A stretch of 11,490 nt of DNA. Source: MWDV01 sp964634255. Its GTDB lineage: Bacteria > Verrucomicrobiota > Verrucomicrobiia > Limisphaerales > MWDV01. A program made the translations under genes and the position numbers. Shown piece after piece: positions 1 to 6,495 of the stretch. Under the pieces are notes generated by a model. It was not told the DNA's origin. It did not search any database and was given only the letters and a program-made list of their open reading frames with translations. The first letter of the stretch is position 1. Every line of letters begins with the position of its first letter. The DNA is taken from contig CAZWJC010000231.1 in NCBI GenBank assembly GCA_964634255.1, forward strand, positions 1-11,490, read 5' to 3'.

Positions 1-1951
1 GATTCGTCGTGCCCGCAGTGAGGTAGAGATGATTGCGTGGTCGCAAGTCGGTTAGGTTTTCATCCAGCCGCCGTGGCTCGTTGGGGGTGATTCCCAGATT
101 CGTGGAGGCGGTGAGCGTGACTTGCAGTTGTGCCTCGGGCCAGCCGATTGAACGGGAACGCAGGTTGAACTCGGCCCCGGGTCTCAGGTTGTAGCGGACG
201 AAATCCTCGGCCACGAGGCCGTCCGGCTGACGCAAGGCCGTGTCCGCGTTGATCGCGGTGACGAGCGCCTGCACCAACGTGGCGGTATCGGCGCTGCCGG
301 TGGAATTCGTTACCGCCACGGTGACGACGCTGCCGTTGGTCTTCTGAACCAGGAGTTGCAGATAGCTGTTGGTTTCCACCGTGTTGGTGACCGAGAAACT
401 GCGCAGGCCGAAAGCACTCGTGTCCAGGAAATGCGGACGCGCCGCCGCGGCAAACGTTGTAGGGGGCTGTTCATGACTATTCGTGCTGGACGCCAACAGC
501 TCCACGGCTTCGCCCAGACGATCCAGCTCGAAGGACTGCAGTTCGAGGCGGTCCCCGCGGGCTGCCGCTTGAACGCGCGTGATGTTGGTATTTGCGGGCT
601 GGTTGATTTCGTCTGCCAAGGCCGAGGCCACCGTGGTCAGCGTGGCGTTCGTCGGCACGGGGCAGGAGATGGAATGGCCCGCGATGGAGACGGTCAGCAC
701 ATCTCCGGCTCGCGGGGGCAGGTTGGTCAACGTGTGGAGGAACTTGCCATCGAAGAGGAGATCCACCTGTTGCACGGGCCGCGACGCATCGGGAGCCATG
801 ATGCGAAGGGACAGGTTTGTTGTTCCACTGAGTGCAACGGCATCTGGCAGGTTCAGCCACGCCCCGCCGGCTTTGACCGCGAAGGGGGCGGCCAGCGGTT
901 CGCCGACCAGGATGCCTTGGAACGGATTCGCGAGGCCTTGGTAGTAGCACTCGGCAATGGAGAAGCCGCGCGCCTGGTAGAAGTAGATGTGCGGCCAAGG
1001 GAACTTCTGCGGCCAGTTGCAGGGTTCGACGACGGTGCCGTAGCTGGCAGTAGCGCCGGCCATGAGGAAGTTCGTCACGCCGGTGTGCCCGCTGTTTTCG
1101 AACAGCTCCCCACCGTAGGAAGTCAAGTTGTCGGCCATCGCTCCCGGAACGAACAAGTCCGGCATCAGCGTGAACTGGTGCTTGCCGGTCTGGCAGCCCA
1201 GTTGTCGACCCTGACTCGTGGAGGATTCTGCGTTCGTGCGAACCACCGTCATCCGACCGAGTACGCCGCTGTCCATGATGGCATCGTCGAAGTACCAGTA
1301 GCGGACGTTGCGGGCCGTATCCGTGCTTTTGGTCAGAAACACGCGCTGGGTGGGGAATGAGCCGTCGCTGGCCACGCCGCGATCCACTATGGCCATGGCG
1401 GAGGTAAGGTTGGTGGCCGTGATCATGAAGGCAAGCCAGGCGTTGCCGTTCGTCACGCTGCGAAAGGGCAGTTCGCTGCCGGCGTAGGAATTGGCGGACG
1501 GCTGGGGGAGGCTGCACGAATCCGGAATGCCGGAGAGATTCAGGTCTTCCTCAGGGTGGAAGCCGTAGAAGAGAGCCGACGTTGTGCTGTTCCGGCCGCT
1601 GTTGTTCGGGCTGGTGTCAGTGACGCGGTAAGGAATGTCCATGGATAGCACCACGGTGTCCACCTGGTTGGAGAGTTCCCGGCTGGCGAGCATTTCTGTG
1701 AGTGGACTGAGCAGGTGGCTTTCAAAGTCTGCCTTGGACCACTGAATGTTGCCGCCGGGCCAGAATATTCGCAGGAAGTTCTCCGGCGGTACCTGGCGGC
1801 GCTCACCGTAGTAGTTGCCGAGCTGGATCGAATCCGCGCTGTGCTGGTTCACGACGACAGCCACGTTCAATCCGCTGCCGCCGGCCAACGCCAGAGCGGC
1901 GGTGACAAACAGACCCGCCGTTGCGAGCAGCTTCGTGCCAACGCGTTTCAC
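1..1951 (-). CDS. TIGR03790 family secreted protein, 3' end outside window
   Basis: The frame is open for 650 codons from a GTG at 1951 to the left edge, so the C-terminus is missing. Residues 1-23 form a signal peptide (VKRVGTKLLA, a hydrophobic core, then ALA). The TIGR03790 core spans about residues 28-345. It shows VVVNQHSADSIQLGNYYGER, then VPPENFLRI, VDTVVLSMDIPYRV near 98-110, and the diagnostic ASYGTVVEPCNWPQKFP at 302-318. Family knowledge: TIGR03790 is uncharacterised and occurs essentially in bacteria that also carry exosortase. Beyond residue 360 is a Thr/Asn-rich, beta-rich extension of at least 290 residues that is not part of the core. It contains what look like two related modules (about 415-475 and 535-600). 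The start is uncertain because no Shine-Dalgarno precedes the GTG and the frame stays open upstream; it was chosen because the signal peptide begins there. The gene follows the SGNH hydrolase gene in the same direction after 218 bp. The molecular function is unknown. Confidence 0.87.
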   Translation of the reverse strand, partial: MKRVGTKLLATAGLFVTAALALAGGSGLNVAVVVNQHSADSIQLGNYYGERRQVPPENFLRIFWPGGNIQWSKADFESHLLSPLTEMLASRELSNQVDTVVLSMDIPYRVTDTSPNNSGRNSTTSALFYGFHPEEDLNLSGIPDSCSLPQPSANSYAGSELPFRSVTNGNAWLAFMITATNLTSAMAIVDRGVASDGSFPTQRVFLTKSTDTARNVRYWYFDDAIMDSGVLGRMTVVRTNAESSTSQGRQLGCQTGKHQFTLMPDLFVPGAMADNLTSYGGELFENSGHTGVTNFLMAGATASYGTVVEPCNWPQKFPWPHIYFYQARGFSIAECYYQGLANPFQGILVGEPLAAPFAVKAGGAWLNLPDAVALSGTTNLSLRIMAPDASRPVQQVDLLFDGKFLHTLTNLPPRAGDVLTVSIAGHSISCPVPTNATLTTVASALADEINQPANTNITRVQAAARGDRLELQSFELDRLGEAVELLASSTNSHEQPPTTFAAAARPHFLDTSAFGLRSFSVTNTVETNSYLQLLVQKTNGSVVTVAVTNSTGSADTATLVQALVTAINADTALRQPDGLVAEDFVRYNLRPGAEFNLRSRSIGWPEAQLQVTLTASTNLGITPNEPRRLDENLTDLRPRNHLYLTAGTTN

Positions 1952-2044
1952 GGTGCTATGATGGCGCAATCGAGCCAAACGACAAGTCACCGGAAGGCGG
2001 AGGTGAAAGGAACTGATGATCGCAAGGGATTCACCGCGACAGCG

Positions 2045-2169
2045 GTTGAGGACTCCAAAGCGTGGACAGCCCCGTCGCGGCGCCGCTCAAATCCGGAGGT
2101 ATTGGACGTTTCTCGAAGACGCGCAGGCAAGTTCCCGGCTGCGCCGTTACGGCGAAGCGACAACGGAGT
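2045..2169. repeat. Candidate dispersed intergenic element
   Basis: This is most of the 218-bp gap between the SGNH hydrolase gene and the TIGR03790 gene. It is open in several frames on both strands but has no start, ribosome site or protein-like composition that supports a gene. It contains CAAAGCGTGGACAGCC, and the short palindrome GCCGTTACGGC at about 2145-2155. The general look (a GTGGACAG word and several overlapping short arginine-rich frames) recalls interspersed extragenic repeats seen in Verrucomicrobiota genomes. That is an inference from memory, and no second full copy lies in the window. The rest of the gap (1952-2044) holds no promoter I can support for the TIGR03790 gene. Confidence 0.25.
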
Positions 2170-4119
2170 TCACTGCAACGGTGCCCGGGCATTGCAGTCC
2201 AGAATCCAGAACTCATTGGTTACCGGTCCGCCGGACAGACTGTAGAATTCGTGGCGGACAGAGCGGACGAAGTCGCCCGGCAAAAGCGGAGTTGAGATCG
2301 GCACGCGGGTGAGATGCCCGTTGGTCAGGCTGACCGCGGTGGTGATGTTGGTCATGCCGACGCGTGAGAAATTAGTCAGGACCTGCGCGGTGGAGCGGAT
2401 CTTCAGCCCAACATTCGTTGCGCCCGGGCCGACGGTGAGAACGAACTCCGTTAGCAGGTTGGAGCGGAGATTGGAGGGCGTTGGCCAGCCCAGGGCGCAG
2501 ACCTCGTTGGGGGTGGCTCGGACCACGTCCTCCAATGAAATGTAGCCATCACCGTCGGGTTTTGCTGGGCCGCGGGCGTCATGATTGAAGCCGCTGATGA
2601 GCGGCGCGTATCGGAGGGGCAGACGCGAACACCATTCTGTGCTTCGGTCCGGCTGAGCGATCGCCAGCCGGGCCCAACCATTGGTATTCGAGCCGGTCGT
2701 CTTGAGCCACGGCGCCCCGCCATTTAAGTCGAGTCGGATACTGCCAGGATGGGCAGACTGCAAAGTGTTGCTGCCGGCGGTGATGTTCGCGTGGTTGGTC
2801 CCTCCTGAATCAATGAATGCAAACCCACCGTACACCCATGAAGTATTTGTGGTTTCGCGGCCCGCGGGTAAGCGTACCGCTCGTTGCCACGCCGTGTCCA
2901 AGAACGGCTGGTGGGGGAACACCACGTTCTTGCCAGCAAACAACGCCGAGTTGATGAGTCTTGCGTACTCCAAAATGCCTGCCTCCGTGTGGTGAACGGT
3001 GTCACTGTAGTAGCGGGTATCGAATGGGTTCGTGAAATACGCGGCCACATCCGCACAGGCGACCCAGCGCCGCGGTTCCATGCGGCGGATGTAATCATTT
3101 CGTTCCCACCACCACACGTCCAACACGCCTCCGGGCGTCAACCACCAGGAGTCGGCCCGTGGGGCCACCGTGGTCACGACGGGCAGAACGCCATCCGCGT
3201 TCAACGCGGCCAGAAACCCGTCGAAATTTGCTGTCCATTCCGCCGGCCTCCGGTCTGGATCGTTGGCGCCGGTGACGATGACGGCATAGACCTCTCGTCC
3301 GAGGGCGCGCTGGGCGAGTGCGGACGGCCGGGCCAGGTTCGTGTATTGCCCCCACGCCGCCAGCCCCGAGTGATTGGTGAGGTACAATTGCGTCCCGTCC
3401 ATCGCGTAGTTGGACGACCACTGCACACGCCCGTTGAAGAAGGTATTCGTGAGGATGGCGACGGCCAGCATATTGTTCCCGACAGTTATCCGCATTCGCG
3501 AATCCCCGAAGAACATCACGGCCAGATTCGTTCGACTCAAACGGCTGACCGCCCCGGGGCCGGTCAATGCGCCGCCGTTCAGATTCGCCAATCCCGCACC
3601 ATCGCCGGCAAAGACGTTCGCACCGTTTGTGAATGAGACGCCGCTCCCGTAAGTTCCCCCAAGCGCGCTGGCCGGCAGCACCCCAACGACATTCGAAGCT
3701 TGGGCCGCCATCATGGCATAGGGCGCGGCGGTCAATGGTTGGGCGGGGGCCAGGGCGGTGAAGGCCTCAGAGCCCTGACGAAACCAGATTCGCAAGCGGA
3801 GGTCCGCATGCGTGAAAACCTCAGTCGGGATGGCAGTCATGTTGGACGTCGTCACGTCACCGAGACGGGCGGTGAACAGGCCTTCGTTGACCGGCAGTGT
3901 CACTGCCGCCACAGGTTCGCCGCTTGGGCTGCCCGAACCGTCATTCCGCCAGTACGTGGTGAGGCCATCTGCGCTGACGATTGCGAACTTGAACTGCCCC
4001 AGGCCGTGGAAGTTGGTGCCCGCTGCGTTGAGACGGCCTTGATAGGTCAGAAGGTGGGACGACTGGCCGAACGCCGTGGCGGCGGCGACGAGCGCGAATA
4101 AAATTAGGCGGAGGTTCAT
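2170..4119 (-). CDS. Secreted SGNH/GDSL-like hydrolase with tail-fibre-like flanking domains
   Basis: The protein has 649 residues. The start at 4119 is set by AGGA five bases upstream and by the signal peptide MNLRLILFALVAAATAFGQ; an in-frame ATG at 4182 would bury that signal. Residues 21-135 are the YQGRL-type module (LLTYQGRLNAAGTNFHGLGQ ... APYAM) found at the N-terminus of many secreted verrucomicrobial proteins. Residues 140-190 are a Gly/Asn-rich linker (FAGDGAGLANLNGGALTGPG) of tail-fibre type. Residues about 198-395 look like an SGNH hydrolase: FFGDS at 203-207 (Ser207 nucleophile), TGAND at 283-287 (Asn286) and SDTVHHTEAG at 372-381 (Asp373, His376). Such enzymes cleave esters, often acetyl groups on polysaccharides, but the substrate here is unknown. 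Residues 456-485 resemble a tail-fibre segment (HPGSIRLDLNGGAPWLKTTG). A beta-rich C-terminus follows. A weak possible promoter is AAGCAA (4171-4176) and ATCGTA (4149-4154), read on the minus strand as TTGCTT-16-TACGAT. Confidence 0.82.
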   Translation of the reverse strand: MNLRLILFALVAAATAFGQSSHLLTYQGRLNAAGTNFHGLGQFKFAIVSADGLTTYWRNDGSGSPSGEPVAAVTLPVNEGLFTARLGDVTTSNMTAIPTEVFTHADLRLRIWFRQGSEAFTALAPAQPLTAAPYAMMAAQASNVVGVLPASALGGTYGSGVSFTNGANVFAGDGAGLANLNGGALTGPGAVSRLSRTNLAVMFFGDSRMRITVGNNMLAVAILTNTFFNGRVQWSSNYAMDGTQLYLTNHSGLAAWGQYTNLARPSALAQRALGREVYAVIVTGANDPDRRPAEWTANFDGFLAALNADGVLPVVTTVAPRADSWWLTPGGVLDVWWWERNDYIRRMEPRRWVACADVAAYFTNPFDTRYYSDTVHHTEAGILEYARLINSALFAGKNVVFPHQPFLDTAWQRAVRLPAGRETTNTSWVYGGFAFIDSGGTNHANITAGSNTLQSAHPGSIRLDLNGGAPWLKTTGSNTNGWARLAIAQPDRSTEWCSRLPLRYAPLISGFNHDARGPAKPDGDGYISLEDVVRATPNEVCALGWPTPSNLRSNLLTEFVLTVGPGATNVGLKIRSTAQVLTNFSRVGMTNITTAVSLTNGHLTRVPISTPLLPGDFVRSVRHEFYSLSGGPVTNEFWILDCNARAPLQ

Positions 4120-4124
4120 TTGAA

Positions 4125-4128
4125 TCCT
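4125..4128 (-). promoter_or_regulatory. Ribosome binding site AGGA
   Basis: AGGA on the minus strand lies five bases before the ATG at 4119. It is the clearest Shine-Dalgarno in the window and decides the start of the SGNH hydrolase gene. Upstream of the other genes the motif is weak or missing. Confidence 0.6.
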
Positions 4129-4265
4129 AAACTGCGAAACCTGGTGGCATCGTACGTCAGCGAGATTGCGAAGCAAGACCAAGTTAGGTTTGCGGCGATG
4201 AAACGTAACGGGTCAGAAGCGGCCACGGCTTCGTGGGCGACAGATTCGTAGCCGGCGGAGTTTGG

Positions 4266-5198
4266 TCAACTCTTGGGGGAAGGCGTATTCGTCGGCCTCG
4301 GGCGCTCCAGTGTTTGGTCGTCCCACGAAGCGGGATCCTCGAGCGATTCAAGGTGTGTGAAGACGGTCGTCCCCGGCAGCGCGTGACGGATGTCGGCCTC
4401 AATCCGCTCCAGCAAGTCATGACCGCGGTGGACGGTCCACTCGCCAGGCACGAGCACGTGCATGGAGACGAACTTGCGGGCGCCCGCTTGGCGAGTGCGC
4501 AATGCGTGGAACTGGACACCGTCCGATCCGTGACGCTCAAGCATCTTGCGGACGACGGTCTGGTCGGCAGCCGACAGCGCCGTGTCCATCAGTCCGAGGA
4601 CCGACCGGCGCAGGATGCCGATGGCCGTATACAGGATGTTCGCCGCAACGAGCAGTGCCACCACCGGGTCGAGCCATTGCCAGTCGGTTAGCGCGACCAA
4701 CCCGACGCCCACCACCACGCCTGCAGAGGTCCACACGTCGGTGAGCAAATGGTGCGCGTTGGCCTCCAGGGTGATGGAGTTATGCCGTCGGCCCGCTCGC
4801 AGCAAGACCAGTGCGACCCCCAGATTCACCAGCGCCGCGACGACGGCCACGATGATGCCCGGCCCGACAGCCTCCAGCGGTTTTGGAATAATCAGGCGCT
4901 GGCACGCGGCGATGGCGATGCTCAACGCCGCGACAAAGATCAAGCCGCCTTCGACGCCGCTGGAGAAATACTCCGCCTTACTGTGCCCGTAGGCATGGTC
5001 CTCATCCGCTGGTTTCGCGGCGATGGTCAACATGGCCAGCGCCATGATGCCGCCGACGAGGTTGACCACCGACTCCACCGCGTCGGAGAGCAGGCCCACC
5101 GAGCCGGTGAGTAAATACGCGGCGGTCTTGAGTCCGATGGTGACCAGCGCGGCGGCGATGGATAACCAGGCGAAGCGGGTGAGTGAGGACGAAGTCAC
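4266..5198 (-). CDS. Cation diffusion facilitator (CDF) family transporter
   Basis: This 310-residue inner-membrane protein should export divalent metal ions in exchange for protons. About six membrane segments are visible, near 8-30, 36-60, 83-102, 112-134, 155-171 and 176-196. The family loop DEDHAYGHSKAEYF is at 66-79. In TM2 the metal-site region reads SDAVESVVN, with Asp39, Glu42 and Asn46 where CzcD-like members have HxxxD and FieF has DxxxD. In TM5 the canonical HxxxD is kept (HLLTD, His150 and Asp154). The cytoplasmic dimerisation domain covers about 205-285 (VQFHALRTRQAGARKFVSMH ... THLES). The D-x-x-E-x-x-x-N form is, from memory, common in a bacterial CDF subgroup, so the metal cannot be named from the sequence. 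The start is GTG at 5198, six bases after the stop of the DUF1015 gene, with no Shine-Dalgarno. Translational coupling is likely. Confidence 0.93.
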   Translation of the reverse strand: MTSSSLTRFAWLSIAAALVTIGLKTAAYLLTGSVGLLSDAVESVVNLVGGIMALAMLTIAAKPADEDHAYGHSKAEYFSSGVEGGLIFVAALSIAIAACQRLIIPKPLEAVGPGIIVAVVAALVNLGVALVLLRAGRRHNSITLEANAHHLLTDVWTSAGVVVGVGLVALTDWQWLDPVVALLVAANILYTAIGILRRSVLGLMDTALSAADQTVVRKMLERHGSDGVQFHALRTRQAGARKFVSMHVLVPGEWTVHRGHDLLERIEADIRHALPGTTVFTHLESLEDPASWDDQTLERPRPTNTPSPKS

Positions 5199-5204
5199 GA
5201 CCGT

Positions 5205-6419
5205 TCAGAGCAGGTGACTGAACATGGCGTCCCGGAGCTTGGGCTCGAACCACGTGCTCTTCGGAGGCATGATCCCGCCGGCATCGGCGATGGTCATCAA
5301 GTCCTCGATGCTCGTGGGAAACAGTGAGAACGCGCAGGCGAACTCGCCGCTGTTTACCAGTTTCTCCAACTCACCGGTGCCACGAATGCCGCCGACGAAG
5401 TGAATGCGTTTGCTGGTGCGCGGGTCGGTGATGCCGAGCAGGGGATTCAGGACGTGATTCTGCAACAGGCTGACGTCGAGTCGGTCAATCGGTCCGGCGG
5501 TCTGGGTGAGGGCTTCGCGGAAACGGAGCGTGGTCCAGCGTCCGCCGAGGAAGAGGCCCAGCTCATGTTTGCGTGTGGGCGTGCCGTTGCCGCCGGGCGC
5601 GACATCGCAAACGGCCGCCAGTTTTGCCAGAAAGTCCGCCGGTTGTGGACCCTGCAGATCCTTCACCACGCGGTTGTAGGGCAGAATCTGCATCTGGTCG
5701 TGCGGGAAGATCACCGAGAGAAACCGGGCGCTGTGGCCGGCGCCGCCGCGCTTTTGAAAAACACGAGCTGCGGCCGCGCTACGGTGATGACCGTCGGCGA
5801 TGTAGAGGCAGGGGATACGCGCGAATTCGGCTTGAAGGAAGCCGATTCCGTCCGCATCGGCAACGGTCCAAGCGGTGTGCCTAACGCCATCGGCAGCGGT
5901 GAAATCCACATCCGGTGGCTCCGCCGTCTTGCCGGCGACAAACGCGTTCAGCGCGGGTGCGGCCCGGTAGGTTAGGAACACCGGCCCGGTCTGGGCGTTC
6001 AGGGTCTCGATGTGCCGCACGCGGTCGTCCTCCTTGTCAGGCCGCGTGAATTCGTGCTTCTTGATGACGCCGCTCCGGTATTCCTCGCAACTAGCCGCCG
6101 CAACCAAGCCCACTTGGGAATGCGCCCCCATGATTTGGCGATAAAGGTGGAAGCAAGGTTGGCTGTCCTGCCGCAACGCGCCGTCGGCAATGAGCCGGCT
6201 GAAATTCTCCTGACCTTTCGCATACACTTCCAGGGCGTAGACGTCCGTGCCGGGCGGCAGGTCAATTTCCGGTTTGCTGACGTGCAGGAAACTCAGCGGA
6301 TTGTCAGCCGCAAGGACGCGCGCCTCCTCGGACGACATGACGTCGTACGGCAGTTCGCAAATGCGGGACGCGAGGTCCGGCTTGGGCCGCAGGGCGGCAA
6401 ATGGTCTGATGGTGGCCAT
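5205..6419 (-). CDS. DUF1015 family protein
   Basis: The protein has 404 residues, close to the usual family length of about 410, and is cytosolic with no signal peptide or membrane segment. It begins with the typical MATIRPFAALRP, followed by ELPYDVMSSEEAR at 22-34 and NPLSFLHVSKPEID near 40-53. The family motifs KKHEFTRPDKEDDR (120-133) and CLYIADGHHRSAAA (204-217) are intact. The C-terminal PPKSTWFEPKLRDAM is also typical. The biochemical role of DUF1015 is not established. In some phyla, such as Bacteroidota, I recall it lying beside serine-biosynthesis genes, but none is present here. The start at 6419 was chosen by family alignment; the frame is open 54 codons further upstream, but that stretch is arginine-rich intergenic sequence and not coding. 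No Shine-Dalgarno is seen. The gene is followed after 6 bp by the CDF transporter. Confidence 0.92.
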   Translation of the reverse strand: MATIRPFAALRPKPDLASRICELPYDVMSSEEARVLAADNPLSFLHVSKPEIDLPPGTDVYALEVYAKGQENFSRLIADGALRQDSQPCFHLYRQIMGAHSQVGLVAAASCEEYRSGVIKKHEFTRPDKEDDRVRHIETLNAQTGPVFLTYRAAPALNAFVAGKTAEPPDVDFTAADGVRHTAWTVADADGIGFLQAEFARIPCLYIADGHHRSAAAARVFQKRGGAGHSARFLSVIFPHDQMQILPYNRVVKDLQGPQPADFLAKLAAVCDVAPGGNGTPTRKHELGLFLGGRWTTLRFREALTQTAGPIDRLDVSLLQNHVLNPLLGITDPRTSKRIHFVGGIRGTGELEKLVNSGEFACAFSLFPTSIEDLMTIADAGGIMPPKSTWFEPKLRDAMFSHLL

Positions 6420-6464
6420 CGGGTCAGGGTAAAATACAAGGCAGCGCCCGCCCGATGCACGCCG

Positions 6465-6487
6465 AAACTGTCCCCTAAACTGTCCCC
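6465..6487. repeat. Tandem direct repeat AAACTGTCCCC x2
   Basis: Two exact 11-bp copies of AAACTGTCCCC lie at 6465-6475 and 6477-6487, separated by one base, in the 76-bp gap between the C45 and DUF1015 genes. On the minus strand this reads GGGGACAGTTT twice. It sits 9 bp downstream of the C45 stop and 45 bp upstream of the DUF1015 start. It could be an operator for DUF1015-CDF, or the remnant of a REP-like or IS end, since GGGGACAG words recur at such elements. Confidence 0.6.
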
Positions 6488-6495
6488 GCGAGCGG

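Noticed and set aside
356..1360. Long plus-strand open frame of 334 codons
   Set aside because: It lies antisense to the TIGR03790 gene, whose translation has a signal peptide and family motifs. The plus-strand product is Arg/Gly/Val-rich with no domain; it is a GC-bias shadow.
477..1517. Minus-strand open frame of 346 codons
   Set aside because: It is in a different frame from the TIGR03790 protein over the same bases, and its product is Arg/His/Pro-rich with no family match.
4223..4236. Hairpin CCACG-GCTT-CGTGG after the CDF gene
   Set aside because: It has only five base pairs and no T-tract on the minus strand, so it is too weak to call a terminator.
5400..5975. Plus-strand open frame of 191 codons
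   Set aside because: It is antisense to the DUF1015 gene, which carries intact family motifs over the same bases.
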